Assembly (NCBI GenBank): GCA_019285715.1
Contig: CP079108.1
Coordinates: 2,309,001 to 2,373,000, forward strand
Direction of reading: 5' to 3'
Length of the DNA: 64,000 bases
Source of the DNA: Sphingosinicellaceae bacterium
GTDB lineage: Bacteria; Pseudomonadota; Alphaproteobacteria; Sphingomonadales; Sphingomonadaceae
Part shown: positions 25,625-34,544 of the stretch, piece by piece
Position numbering within the stretch: the stretch's first letter is position 1
How the letters are laid out: every line of letters begins with the position of its first letter
The notes under the pieces: model-generated
What the model was told of the DNA's origin: nothing
Database searches by the model: none
What the model saw: only the letters and a program-made list of their open reading frames with translations
Position numbers and translations under genes: made by a program

Positions 25625-26887
25625 TCATAGTGCCCGCATGACCAGTGTCGCGTTGGTGCCGCCGAACCCGAACGAATTGTTCAGCACCGCCTTGACCGAC
25701 CGGCGCTTGGCGATGTGCGGCACGAGGTCCACGCCCTCGCAGGCATCCGACGGGTTGTCGAGGTTGAGCGTCGGCGGGACGATCTGGTCGCGCATCGCAA
25801 GCAGGCAGAAGATCGATTCGACCGCTCCCGCGCCGCCGAGCAGATGCCCGATGGCCGACTTGGTCGACGACATGCTGACCGTCTCGATGGCATTGCCGAA
25901 CAGGCGACGGACCGCGCCGAGCTCGAGCTCGTCGCCCATCGGCGTCGAGGTGCCGTGGGCGTTGATATAGTCGATGTCGGACGGGTTGAGGCCCGCGCGG
26001 CGCAGCGCCATCTCCATCGAGCGGAAAGCGCCCGAGCCCTGCGGGTGCGGCGCGGTGACATGGTAGGCGTCGCCGGTCAGGCCGTAGCCGATGACTTCGC
26101 CGTAGATCTTGGCTCCGCGCGCCTTGGCGTGCTCGTACTCCTCGAGGCAGACGATGCCGGCACCCTCGCCCATGACGAAGCCGTCTCGGTCCTTGTCGTA
26201 GGGACGGCTGGCGCGGGTCGGCTCGTCGTTGAAGTTGGTCGACAGCGCACGTGCCTGGCTGAACCCGGCGATGCCGAGCGGGCAGATCGCGCCCTCGGAG
26301 CCACCGGCCAGCATCACGTCGGCGTCGTCGAGCGCGATCATCCGCGCCGCGTCGCCGATCGCGTGCGCGCCGGTCGAGCAGGCGGTGACGACCGCGTGGT
26401 TCGGGCCCATCAGGCCGTATTTGATGCTGACCTGGCCCGAGATCAGGTTGATCAGGCGGCCGTGGACGAAGTGCGGGGAGACCCGGCGCGGGCCCTTTTC
26501 GTGCAGGACGATCGACTCCTCCTCGATGCCCGGCAGGCCGCCGATGCCCGACCCGATGGTGCAGCCGGCCCGGAAGCGCTGTTCCTCGGTCATGTCGGTG
26601 AGGCCAGCGTCCTCAAGGGCTTGGCCGGCGGCGTCGATACCGTAGATGATGAACGGGTCGACCTGGCGCTGGACCTTGTGGTCGACCCGCTTGCCGGCAT
26701 CGAAGGTGTCGCCGGTGCCGTCGCCGCGCTTCACTTCCATCGCGATCCGGCAGGCATAGCCCGTCGCATCGAAGCGGGTGATCGGGCCGGCGCCGGATTT
26801 CGAGGCGATCAGCGAGGCCCACACGGTCTCGACGTCGCTGCCCAGCGGCGTCACCATCCCAAGGCCGGTAATTACGACGCGGCGCAT
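25625..26887 (-). CDS. fabF: 3-oxoacyl-ACP synthase II
   Basis: A 420-residue condensing enzyme for fatty-acid elongation. The active site Cys170 is in VVTACSTGAHAIG, with His311 (NAHGTSTPMGD) and His348 (STKSAIGHLLGGAG). The length and the N-terminal RRVVITGLGMVTPLG are standard. It follows acpP by 130 bp containing a terminator-like hairpin, so its level is probably set below that of ACP. Confidence 0.96.
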   Translation of the reverse strand: MRRVVITGLGMVTPLGSDVETVWASLIASKSGAGPITRFDATGYACRIAMEVKRGDGTGDTFDAGKRVDHKVQRQVDPFIIYGIDAAGQALEDAGLTDMTEEQRFRAGCTIGSGIGGLPGIEEESIVLHEKGPRRVSPHFVHGRLINLISGQVSIKYGLMGPNHAVVTACSTGAHAIGDAARMIALDDADVMLAGGSEGAICPLGIAGFSQARALSTNFNDEPTRASRPYDKDRDGFVMGEGAGIVCLEEYEHAKARGAKIYGEVIGYGLTGDAYHVTAPHPQGSGAFRSMEMALRRAGLNPSDIDYINAHGTSTPMGDELELGAVRRLFGNAIETVSMSSTKSAIGHLLGGAGAVESIFCLLAMRDQIVPPTLNLDNPSDACEGVDLVPHIAKRRSVKAVLNNSFGFGGTNATLVMRAL

Positions 26888-26922
26888 CCGCGTTCTCCTT
26901 TCAAAGTGTCGGGCTCAAACCA

Positions 26923-26954
26923 AAACGGCTCCCCACAAGCGCGGGGAGCCGTTT
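26923..26954 (-). terminator. Hairpin between acpP and fabF (partial terminator)
   Basis: On the minus strand AAACGGCTCCCC and GGGGAGCCGTTT pair over 12 bp around an 8-base loop and are followed by a T-rich run (GTTTTGGTTTGAG). This looks like an intrinsic terminator but lies inside the acpP-fabF unit, so it likely lets only part of the transcription continue. A second imperfect hairpin (GGGCG...GTGCGCCC) lies just upstream. Confidence 0.7.
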
Positions 26955-27016
26955 CGAAAACCCAGGGCGCGCACCCCGTGCGCCCGTCAGGCGCAAGCCG
27001 GATCAGCGCCGGTATT

Positions 27017-27256
27017 TCAGGCCTTTTCGTGCGTCTGGATGAAGCCGATCGCATCCTTGACGGTCAGGATCTTCTCGGCCGCATCGTCGGGAATTTCGAC
27101 GCCGAATTCTTCCTCGAAGGCCATCACCAGCTCGACGGTGTCGAGGCTGTCGGCCCCGAGGTCGTCGATGAAGCTGGCATCCTCGGTCACCTTGTCGGCA
27201 TCGACGCCGAGATGCTCGACGACGATCTTCTTAACGCGCTCAGCGACATCGCTCAT
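27017..27256 (-). CDS. acpP: Acyl carrier protein
   Basis: A 79-residue acidic four-helix protein that carries growing fatty-acyl chains on 4'-phosphopantetheine. The prosthetic group attaches to Ser37 in GADSLDTVE. Length and sequence are canonical. The upstream ribosome site is GGGAGAGGATT just before ATG. It is followed by a terminator-like hairpin before fabF, which fits the need for much more ACP than FabF. Confidence 0.97.
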   Translation of the reverse strand: MSDVAERVKKIVVEHLGVDADKVTEDASFIDDLGADSLDTVELVMAFEEEFGVEIPDDAAEKILTVKDAIGFIQTHEKA

Positions 27257-27405
27257 GGTAATCCTCTCCCGGTCATGAGGCGTCGCCGCCTCCGAATTGT
27301 TGATGTCAGGCGATAGCCAAGGTGGCGCACCGTGGCAAGCGCTCGCAAAGCGGTGAGGTTCCGGATGTGGGGAAGCGTGGCGATCGCGCCATGCTACGGT
27401 GCCAG

Positions 27406-27480
27406 CCCGGGCTCGACCCGGGACCCAGCTGACCCAGCGCTTGGACTTCGGAATTCGCTGGGTCCCGGTTCAAGTCCGGG
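27406..27480. repeat. Palindromic repeat, type B (CCCGGGACCCAGC arms)
   Basis: Left arm 27406-27429 and right arm 27457-27480 are complementary at 21 of 24 positions, flanking a 27-base spacer. Copies of GGGATGAC follow at about 27478 and 27500, with a related one near 27525. It fills the middle of the 312-bp gap 27257-27568 between acpP and fabG. The part of the gap next to acpP (27257-27400) should hold the acpP promoter, but I see no clear -35/-10 pair. Confidence 0.7.
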
Positions 27481-27568
27481 ATGACACTGCAGCAAGGCCC
27501 GGGATGACAAAGCAGCGAATCTCGGGATGTCATCCCAAGCTGAACGAAGCCCGCCCGCAATCCCCGCC

Positions 27569-28303
27569 TCAGATCATCGCCATCCCGCCGTTGACGTGGA
27601 TCGTCTGCCCGGTGACGTAGGCCGCCTCCCGCGACGCGAGGTAGACCACCGCGGCGGCGATGTCGGCACCTTCGCCGAGCCGCCCGGCGGGGATGCGCGC
27701 GGTCAGCGCGTCCTTTTGCGCCTCCGGCAGCGCATTGGTCATCGCCGAGACGATGAACCCGGGCGCGACGCAGTTAACGGTGATGCCGCGGGTCGCGACC
27801 TCCTGCGCCAGCGCCTTCGACATGCCGATCAGGCCGGCCTTCGACGCCGCGTAATTGACCTGCCCCGGATTGCCGGTGACACCGACCACGGAGGTTATCG
27901 AGACGATCCGCCCGAAGCGCGCCCGCATCATCGGCTTGCAGGCGGCGCGGCACAGGCGGAACGCGGCCTCCAGATTGACCCGGATGACGGTGTCCCACTC
28001 CTCGTCCTTCATCCGCATCGCGAGGTTGTCGCGGGTGACGCCGGCGTTGTTGACGAGGATATCGAGGGTGCCCAGCGCCGCCACCGCCTGCGGGACCAGG
28101 GCATCGACCGCGGCGCCGTCGGACAGGTCGCAGGGCAGCACCTCCGCCCCGCCGATCTCGCTCGCGAGCTGGTCGAGCGCCTCGCGCCGCGTGCCCGAGA
28201 GCGCCACCTTGGCGCCCTGCTGTACGAGCGCGCGCGCCACCGCGCCGCCGATGCCGCCCGAGGCACCGGTAACCAGGGCTGTCATTCCGGAGAGGTTGAA
28301 CAT
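27569..28303 (-). CDS. fabG: 3-oxoacyl-ACP reductase FabG
   Basis: A 244-residue short-chain dehydrogenase that reduces beta-ketoacyl-ACP with NADPH. The cofactor motif is TGASGGIGG (about 12-20), NNAG at 85-88, and the catalytic Ser138, Tyr151 and Lys155 are in ITSVVG...YAASK. The end TGQTIHVNGGMAMI is typical of FabG. It follows fabD by 11 bp. Confidence 0.96.
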   Translation of the reverse strand: MFNLSGMTALVTGASGGIGGAVARALVQQGAKVALSGTRREALDQLASEIGGAEVLPCDLSDGAAVDALVPQAVAALGTLDILVNNAGVTRDNLAMRMKDEEWDTVIRVNLEAAFRLCRAACKPMMRARFGRIVSITSVVGVTGNPGQVNYAASKAGLIGMSKALAQEVATRGITVNCVAPGFIVSAMTNALPEAQKDALTARIPAGRLGEGADIAAAVVYLASREAAYVTGQTIHVNGGMAMI

Positions 28304-28314
28304 TCGGCGGTCCC

Positions 28315-29253
28315 CTAGAGTGTCTTCGCGACCGCTTCGATGCCGGCCATGTCGGTGGCCGCAGTACACGGCACGTCGGGCGTGATGCGCTTGATCATCG
28401 GGCCGAGCACGCGCCCGCCAAGCTCGATGAAACCGTCCACACCGAGTCCGGCCATCGCCAGGACGCTTTCGCGCCACCGGACCATTGCCGTAACCTGTTC
28501 GACCAATAGCGTACGAATAGTTTCGATATCGCTGACCGGAGCGGCGGTGACGTTTGCCACCAGGGTCACGTACGGCGCATCGAGGCGGGCATCCGCCAGC
28601 GCCGCCGCCATCGCCTCCGCGGCGGGCTGCATCAGCGAGCAGTGGAACGGCGCCGACACCGGCAGCAGGATAGCGTGGCGGGCACCGCGCGGTCGCGCCA
28701 GCGCGATCGCCCGGGTCACCGCCTCGATGTGCCCGGAGACGACGACCTGCCCCGGAGCGTTGTCGTTGGCGGCCTGGCAGACCTGTCCCGCAGCCGCTTC
28801 GGCGGCAACTTCGAGCACGCTCGGCAGGTCGAGCCCGAGCAGCGCCGCCATCGCGCCGACCCCGACCGGCACCACCGCCTGCATCGCCAGCCCGCGCAAC
28901 CGGAGCAGGCGGGCGGTATCGGCAAGGCTGAGCGAACCCGCCGCGCACAGGGCGGTGTATTCGCCAAGGCTGTGGCCCGCGACGAACGCCGCCTTGTCGG
29001 CGAGGCGCATGCCGCCCTCCTGCTCCAGCACGCGCAAGGCCGCGATCGACACCGCCATGATCGCCGGCTGGGCGTTGGCGGTGAGCTTGAGCGAGTCCTC
29101 GGGTCCCTCGAACATTAGCGCCGACAACTTCTCGCCGAGCGCGTCGTCGACCTCCTCGAACACGGCACGGGCGGCGGGGGATGCGGCGGCGAGTGCCTGG
29201 CCCATGCCGACGGCCTGGCTGCCCTGCCCCGGAAATACGAATGCACGCGTCAA
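28315..29253 (-). CDS. fabD: Malonyl-CoA:ACP transacylase
   Basis: A 312-residue enzyme that loads malonate onto ACP. Ser95 (GHSLGE) is the nucleophile, and His204 (APFHCSLM) and Arg in the LLRLRGLAMQ block complete the site. The FPGQGSQAVGMG start is canonical. The start codon is TTG, supported by AGGGGA eight bases upstream and by the N-terminal match. It heads the fabD-fabG unit. Confidence 0.96.
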   Translation of the reverse strand: MTRAFVFPGQGSQAVGMGQALAAASPAARAVFEEVDDALGEKLSALMFEGPEDSLKLTANAQPAIMAVSIAALRVLEQEGGMRLADKAAFVAGHSLGEYTALCAAGSLSLADTARLLRLRGLAMQAVVPVGVGAMAALLGLDLPSVLEVAAEAAAGQVCQAANDNAPGQVVVSGHIEAVTRAIALARPRGARHAILLPVSAPFHCSLMQPAAEAMAAALADARLDAPYVTLVANVTAAPVSDIETIRTLLVEQVTAMVRWRESVLAMAGLGVDGFIELGGRVLGPMIKRITPDVPCTAATDMAGIEAVAKTL

Positions 29254-29475
29254 GCGATAGTCCCCTTTTGGTTGGGGCGCGGTCTAGTCGCGACGCTTCG
29301 GACGGGCAAGACAGGAGGGTATTTCGCCCCTTGGCACCACCGCGCAATACGATCGTTTGCACAGCGTTGAGCTTCGATTAAACAGACTCGTGCGCCCGTT
29401 CATCCGCCAGCCACGCGGGCCGCATAGAATCAACGTCAAGCGCCCGTCCAACGCGGGTTTCTCGAGAGGGTCATC

Positions 29476-30585
29476 ATGAAGTTTGCGTCGTCGTTCGCAC
29501 CGGTTGTTCTGATCGCGGCCGCGCTGGTCTCGACAGCGCCAGCCGCCGCCGCGGTCTCGGCCGGGGTCGGCAAGCCTCTGGTGCAGGCCGCCAATGCCGC
29601 GAAGTCGGGCAACACCGCCGCCGCCATCGCCGCAGTCAACAGCGCGCGCTCGGCCGCCAAGACTCCCGAGGAGCGCAACAAGGTCGGCCAGATGGCGGCC
29701 TATGTGTACACCCGCGCCGGCCAGTACGGCCGCGCCGCTTCCGAACTCGAGGCGATGGGCGCGCCGCCGCAGCAACTCGCGGGCCTGTATTACAACGCCG
29801 GCGACTACAACAAGGCGGTCAGCTATGCCCGCAAGGCCGGCGGCGAGAACATGCAGATCCTGATCGCGCAGGCCGCGGTCAAGCAGGGCCGCTACGGCGA
29901 GGCGGTCACCGCCTACAACAACCTGATCAAGTCGAACGGTGCCAAGCCGGTGTACCTCGAGAACCTCGCGGGTGCGCAGTACAAGTCCGGCGACAAGAAG
30001 GGCTACATTGCCACCACCACCCGCCTGATCAAGATCGACCCGTCGCCGGCCCGCTGGAAGACGCTGCTGATCAACATGCGCCAGGCCCCGATGACGCCCG
30101 ACGCCAAGCTCGCGCTGTACCACCTGATGAACCAGACCGGCACCATCGACCGTAACGAGGATTATCTCGAGTTCGCCAAGCTGGCGCTGGTCGCAGGCCA
30201 GTCCGGCACCGCGAAGGAAGTCCTCAGCAAGGCCGGCACCGCGGGCACCGACGCGATGAGCGTCCGCCTCGCGCAGGCCGCAAACGAGCGCACCGCAGCG
30301 TCCGCCGCGCAGGCCCCCAAGCTGGCCGCCAGCCCGGCGACCGCGATGCAGGGCGGCAACGCCTACTTCGGCCTCGGCCAGTACGGCCCGGCGATCGCCG
30401 CCTACGACAAGGCCGAGACGGTCAGCGGCAGCGGCGCCGACACCGCCCGGCTGTTCAAGGGCATCGCGCAGGTCAAGGCCGGCCAGGTCGGTCCCGCCAA
30501 GGCGACCTTCGCCGGCATTCCCGACGCCAGCCCGGTCCGCGACATCGCCAACATGTGGGGGCTGTACGCTTCGACCAAGGGCTGA
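29476..30585 (+). CDS. Exported TPR-like repeat protein, unknown function
   Basis: A 369-residue protein with a signal peptide (FAPVVLIAAALVSTAPAAAA) and an alpha-helical repeat body of TPR type. Units resemble GQYGRAASELEAMGAP, GDYNKAVSYARKAGG, GRYGEAVTAYNNLIK and GQYGPAIAAYDKAETV. It is likely a periplasmic scaffold or assembly factor. GAGAGGG six bases upstream fixes the ATG. It is divergent from fabD across 222 bp that hold no recognised gene. A gene with a signal peptide follows 24 bp later on the same strand, so the pair may be co-expressed. Confidence 0.75.
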   Translation: MKFASSFAPVVLIAAALVSTAPAAAAVSAGVGKPLVQAANAAKSGNTAAAIAAVNSARSAAKTPEERNKVGQMAAYVYTRAGQYGRAASELEAMGAPPQQLAGLYYNAGDYNKAVSYARKAGGENMQILIAQAAVKQGRYGEAVTAYNNLIKSNGAKPVYLENLAGAQYKSGDKKGYIATTTRLIKIDPSPARWKTLLINMRQAPMTPDAKLALYHLMNQTGTIDRNEDYLEFAKLALVAGQSGTAKEVLSKAGTAGTDAMSVRLAQAANERTAASAAQAPKLAASPATAMQGGNAYFGLGQYGPAIAAYDKAETVSGSGADTARLFKGIAQVKAGQVGPAKATFAGIPDASPVRDIANMWGLYASTKG

Positions 30586-30609
30586 CCCGGTGCGCCGGGG
30601 GCGGCCGAA

Positions 30610-31296
30610 TTGATCGGATCAGGGGGAGGATATCGGCGGCCGGCGTTCGCGCTGGCCGCCGTTGCCCTGCTCGGCGCTGCGCCTGCCGACCCGCTCCTCG
30701 CCCGCCTGATCGCCGGGGCCAACGCCCTGCCCCCGGCGACCCTGAGCTTCGAACGCAGCATCGCGAGCAGCCAGACCAGCGACGGCAAGGTCGAGCGCCA
30801 CGACCAGGTCGATCGCTGGGATGGCCGCGCCTGGACGGTCCTCAGCATCGACGGCAAGCCACCCGAGGCGCGCGCCGCTGCGGACGCAGTCAAGGCTTCC
30901 GAGGCGAGCGGCGTGCCCGGCTACTACCGCCTCGCGACATTCCTCGCCGCCGGCCCGGTTCGCGTCGCCGAAGGTCCGGGGTCGGTCACCTACCGCCTGG
31001 CCAAGCTGCCGCCCGGCGGCGTCAGCGTGAAGGGCGCATCGCCCGAGAAGTTCAGCGCGGAGCTCAGCGTCGACACCAGCGGCCCAGTGCCGTTCGTCCG
31101 CCACGCCCGCTATTTCGCCCCGGCGCCGATGCGCATCATGATGGTTGCCAAGCTCGACCGCTTCGAAGCGACCGCCGACTACAAGCTCGGCACCGCCGGC
31201 CGCCCGGAGCTGACCCGCCAGGCCGTCGACATCGCCGGCGCGCTGTTCGGCCGCTCCGGCACCCAGCACAGCGATATCGCGCTGACGTATCGTTAG
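30610..31296 (+). CDS. Exported hypothetical protein, 228 residues
   Basis: A protein with a signal-peptide-like N-terminus (RRPAFALAAVALLGAAPAD). The body is mixed alpha/beta with LSFERSIASSQTSDGKVERHDQVDRWDG and a C-terminal stretch RIMMVAKLDRFEATADYKLG. The layout, a secreted beta-rich barrel of about 210 residues with no cysteines, recalls LolA-like carriers, but I do not recognise the family. The start is TTG, supported by a G-rich site six bases upstream; no ATG or GTG is available before the signal peptide. It follows the TPR-like gene. Confidence 0.65.
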   Translation: MIGSGGGYRRPAFALAAVALLGAAPADPLLARLIAGANALPPATLSFERSIASSQTSDGKVERHDQVDRWDGRAWTVLSIDGKPPEARAAADAVKASEASGVPGYYRLATFLAAGPVRVAEGPGSVTYRLAKLPPGGVSVKGASPEKFSAELSVDTSGPVPFVRHARYFAPAPMRIMMVAKLDRFEATADYKLGTAGRPELTRQAVDIAGALFGRSGTQHSDIALTYR

Positions 31297-31352
31297 CGTC
31301 GGCGATAGACGTTTGTGTCAGGCTTGCCGCGCGGCAGCCCGCCCGCTACCCC

Positions 31353-31386
31353 TGACGCGAACGTCAACCCCCCGACGCGAGCGTCG
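31353..31386. promoter_or_regulatory. Twin palindromes in the moxR upstream region
   Basis: TGACGCGAACGTCA (31353-31366) and CGACGCGAGCGTCG (31373-31386) are two short inverted repeats with the same core GACG-CGAR-CGTC, their centres exactly 20 bp apart (two helical turns). They end 17 bp before the moxR start. This fits a pair of dimer sites for a regulator, or two small RNA hairpins in the leader. Confidence 0.45.
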
Positions 31387-31403
31387 ACACCGAGGTCCTG
31401 CCC

Positions 31404-32252
31404 ATGCGTTTCGAAGGCACCGATGCCTATGTCGCCACCGACGACCTGCGGGTCGCGGTCAACGCCGCCGCGACGCTGCGCCGCCCGTTGCTCGTCAAGG
31501 GCGAGCCCGGCACCGGCAAGACCGTGCTGGCGCAGGAAATCGCTACCGCCTTCGACGCCCCGCTGATCGAGTGGAACGTAAAGTCGACGACCAAGGCGCA
31601 GCAGGGCCTGTACGAATACGACGCGGTATCGCGCTTGCGCGATAGCCAGCTCGGCGATGCCCGTGTCCACGACATCGCGAACTACATCCGCAAGGGCAAG
31701 ATGTGGGAGGCCTTCACCAGCGAGCGCCTGCCGGTCTTGCTCATCGACGAGATCGACAAAGCCGACATCGAGTTCCCGAACGACCTGCTAACCGAGCTCG
31801 ACCGCATGGAATTCGACGTCTACGAGACCGGCGAGCGCATCAAGGCGGCCCAGCGCCCGATCGTCATCATCACGTCGAACAACGAGAAGGAGCTGCCCGA
31901 CGCCTTCCTGCGCCGCTGCTTCTTCCACTACATCAAGTTCCCCGACCGCGAGACAATGGAAAGCATTGTCCGCGTCCACTACCCCGACATCCAGAAGAAC
32001 CTCGTCGCCGAGGCGCTCAACATCTTCTTCGACATGCGCGAAGTCCCGGGCATGAAGAAAAAGCCGTCGACCAGCGAGCTCCTCGACTGGCTCAAGCTGC
32101 TGATGCACGAGGACCTCCCCGTCGAAGTCCTCCGCAACCGCGACACCAAGAGCCTGATCCCGCCCCTCCACGGCGCGCTGCTCAAGAACGAGGCGGACGT
32201 GATGCTGTTCGAGCGGCTGGCGTTCATGAACCGAAGGCAGGGCAACGCCTGA
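31404..32252 (+). CDS. MoxR-family AAA ATPase
   Basis: A 282-residue AAA+ chaperone-type ATPase. Walker A is GEPGTGKT (33-40), Walker B VLLIDEID (111-118), sensor 1 is ITSNNEKELPDAFLRRC and the C-terminal lid follows. MoxR proteins usually work with a downstream VWA-domain (CoxE) protein to insert metals or mature enzymes. That partner is absent here; instead a broken DUF817 gene follows. The ATG is chosen for homology to the family start. A regulatory role is inferred only. Confidence 0.9.
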   Translation: MRFEGTDAYVATDDLRVAVNAAATLRRPLLVKGEPGTGKTVLAQEIATAFDAPLIEWNVKSTTKAQQGLYEYDAVSRLRDSQLGDARVHDIANYIRKGKMWEAFTSERLPVLLIDEIDKADIEFPNDLLTELDRMEFDVYETGERIKAAQRPIVIITSNNEKELPDAFLRRCFFHYIKFPDRETMESIVRVHYPDIQKNLVAEALNIFFDMREVPGMKKKPSTSELLDWLKLLMHEDLPVEVLRNRDTKSLIPPLHGALLKNEADVMLFERLAFMNRRQGNA

Positions 32253-33146
32253 CGACGCTGCTTTAGGCGGACCGACAGCGGCGCACAGCCGTTTTGCCGG
32301 CGTCCGTCGGCGGCTGGAGGCGCTGCGCTTTCGGCACCGCTGGCAGGACTGGCTGTTCGAGTTCCTGCTGTTCGGCTTCAAGCAGGGCTGGGCCTGCCTG
32401 TTCGGCGCGTTGATGCTCGGCGCGCTGCTGGCGACGCACCTCTGGTACCCGGCATCGGCACCGCTGGCGCGCTACGACTTCCTCGTCATCGTCGCGGTCG
32501 CGATCCAGGCCGGCATGCTGGCTTTCCGCCTCGAGACGCTGGCCGAGGCGAAAGTCATCCTGGCGTTCCACGTTGTCGGCACGGTGATGGAGGTCTTCAA
32601 GACCCACATGGGGTCATGGATCTACCCCGAGGCCGGCTGCTCAAGCTCGCGGGCGTGCCGCTGTTCTCGGGCTTCATGTACGCCGCGGTCGGCAGCTATA
32701 TCGCCCGCATCTGGCGCATCTTCGAGATCGAACCGGTCGGCTATCCGCCGCTTTGGCAGCCGCCGCTGCTGGCGACAGCGATCTACATCAACTTCTTCAG
32801 TCATCATTTCATCCCCGACCTGCGCTGGCTGCTGTTCGCGGCGACCGCGATCGTATTCCGGCGGACATGGTTCGTCTTCACGCCGTTCCGTACGGAGCGG
32901 CGCATGCAGATCCTGCTCGGCTTCGTGCTGGTCGCGCTGTTCATCTGGTTCGCCGAGAACATCGGCACCTACAGCCACGCCTGGCTCTATCCCGGCCAGT
33001 CAGGTGAGTGGACAATGGTGCCGCTCGCCAAGCTGAGTGCGTGGCTGTTGCTGATGATCATCTCGTTCGTACTGGTCTCGGTCGTCCACGGCATGGGTGA
33101 AGGCGTGCGCCTAGCGCAAGTGCGGCAACCGCCACTCCCCCAGTAG
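32245..33146 (+). pseudogene. DUF817 membrane protein gene with a frameshift
   Basis: Two frames together make one DUF817 protein of about 300 residues. The first half (WLFEFLLFGFKQGWACLFGALML to GSWIYPEAG) runs in one frame. The second half (LLKLAGVPLFSGFMYAAVGSYIARIW to the end) is in the next frame. The join is at about 32631-32641, where GCCGGCTGC appears to lack one base. In the first frame no ATG, GTG or TTG precedes the conserved region; the likely start position is ACG at 32245, overlapping the moxR stop. So either a start mutation and a frameshift have killed the gene, or there are sequencing errors. Seven or more helices are predicted. Family function unknown. Confidence 0.7.
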
Positions 33147-33821
33147 CGCCGCCGTTCGCAGGCCGAAGATCGCCACCCCCGCGATCATGCCCGCGATGCC
33201 CCTGCCGACCCCGAACCGCCGCACCAGCACGACCATCAGCGCGGCCCCCGCCAGCGCCGCGGTGGCGTAGAAGTCGGCGTGCAACACATGCGGCACGCGG
33301 GCGCTGAGGACGTCGCGGAGGATGCCGCCGCCGCAACCGTTGACGGTCGCGATGATGACGACGCTGGCCGCGTTGAGCCCGTAGTCGAGGCTCTTGCGGG
33401 CTCCGGCGACCGCGGCCAAGGCAAGGCCGACCGCCTCGAACACGTCGAGCGCAAGTGGCGGGGTCCAGTCCGCGACATGCCCCGAGGCGAGGCCGAAGCC
33501 GACCACGACCATCGTCGCGGCGAGCGCCAGCGCGGCGTAGCGCCAGTCTCGGAACGCCGCCGGGGGGTGCTCGCCGAGGATCAGGTCGCGGAGCACGCCG
33601 CCGCCGGTCGAGCCGACGAACGCCAGCACGAGAATGCCGAACAGGTCGAAATCGGCTCCCACCGCCGTCACCGCACACTCGGCGGCCAAGACGAATGTCG
33701 CCGCGAGGTCGACGGTGGTCAGCACCCGGTCGCGGATGCGGTCGTCGAACAGGCGCTCGCGGAGGCTGCCGCGCCGGGCGGGGGTTGGTTCCGGAACGTC
33801 GGCGGCAGGCTCGATGCTCAC
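33111..33821 (-). CDS. TRIC/UPF0126-type cation channel protein
   Basis: A 236-residue protein with seven predicted helices in two halves related by an internal repeat. The signature Gly-rich motifs STGGGVLRDLILGEHPPAAF and GCGGGILRDVLSARVPHVLH are both present, as in YadS and TRIC channels that conduct monovalent cations. The N-terminal hydrophilic extension of about 30 residues is longer than usual. It starts with GTG in a GTGA overlap with the upstream short-chain dehydrogenase. Its 3' end overlaps the DUF817 pseudogene by 36 bp. Confidence 0.85.
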   Translation of the reverse strand: MSIEPAADVPEPTPARRGSLRERLFDDRIRDRVLTTVDLAATFVLAAECAVTAVGADFDLFGILVLAFVGSTGGGVLRDLILGEHPPAAFRDWRYAALALAATMVVVGFGLASGHVADWTPPLALDVFEAVGLALAAVAGARKSLDYGLNAASVVIIATVNGCGGGILRDVLSARVPHVLHADFYATAALAGAALMVVLVRRFGVGRGIAGMIAGVAIFGLRTAALLGEWRLPHLR

Positions 33822-34531
33822 CGCAGCATCATGCCGCCGTCGATGGCGAGGCTCTGGCCGGTGATGTAGCTCGCGCCGGGGCTGGCGAGGAAGACGATCG
33901 CCTCCGCGACTTCGCCGGGTTCGCCCCAGCGGCGCATCGGTACCGCCTTGAGCAGACGGGTCTCGTAGGCGGGGTCGCGGCGCTGGCCCGCGGTCATGCG
34001 GGTGCGGACGAGGCCGGGCGCGACGAGGTTCACGCGGACGCCGTCCGGCGCCCATTTGTCGGCGAGCGCCCGCGTCAGCCCGAGCAGACCAGCCTTCGAC
34101 GCGGTGTAGGCGGGGGTCTCGCGGAGCGCGAGGAACGACGCCAGGCTGCCGACATTGACGATGGAGCCGCCGACGGCCTTGAGGTGCGGGTGGAAGCGCA
34201 CCGAGACGTCCATGACCGCGTTCAGGTTGAGGTCGATGACCGCCTCGAAGCCGTCCTGCGTGTACTCGTCGGCGCGCCCGGTGCCGGCATTGTTGACCAG
34301 CACGTCGATCGGCCCGACCGCCTCGACCAGCGCCGGGCGCGACGGCGATTGCCCGAGGTCGGCCTGATGATAGTCGAGGCCGTCGAGCGGGTCCTCGTAG
34401 TCGGCCGGACCCGCACGCGTGCCGGTGACCAGCACCCGCGCCCCCAGCGCCTCGAACGCTCGCGCCGTCGCCAGCCCGATGCCCTGGCTGCCGCCGGTGA
34501 CCAGCACCGTCTTGCCCGCTGCCCAACTCAT
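33818..34531 (-). CDS. Short-chain dehydrogenase (SDR), 237 residues
   Basis: A classical SDR oxidoreductase. The nucleotide motif TGGSQGIGLA (about 13-22), NNAG, and the catalytic Ser-Tyr-Lys in GSLASF..YTASKAG are present, and the C-terminus ITGQSLAIDGGM is typical. It is paralogous to the next SDR: both carry VTGTRA, DY and YHQ in the same positions after the cofactor motif. The substrate is not predictable. It is coupled to the downstream TRIC gene by a GTGA overlap. Confidence 0.9.
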   Translation of the reverse strand: MSWAAGKTVLVTGGSQGIGLATARAFEALGARVLVTGTRAGPADYEDPLDGLDYHQADLGQSPSRPALVEAVGPIDVLVNNAGTGRADEYTQDGFEAVIDLNLNAVMDVSVRFHPHLKAVGGSIVNVGSLASFLALRETPAYTASKAGLLGLTRALADKWAPDGVRVNLVAPGLVRTRMTAGQRRDPAYETRLLKAVPMRRWGEPGEVAEAIVFLASPGASYITGQSLAIDGGMMLR

Positions 34532-34544
34532 GATTGTCTATCCC

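Noticed and set aside
33111-34526. A 471-residue minus frame appearing to fuse an SDR with the TRIC channel
   Set aside because: The N-terminal half is a shifted reading of the SDR gene. The real SDR lies in another frame and stops in GTGA with the TRIC start.
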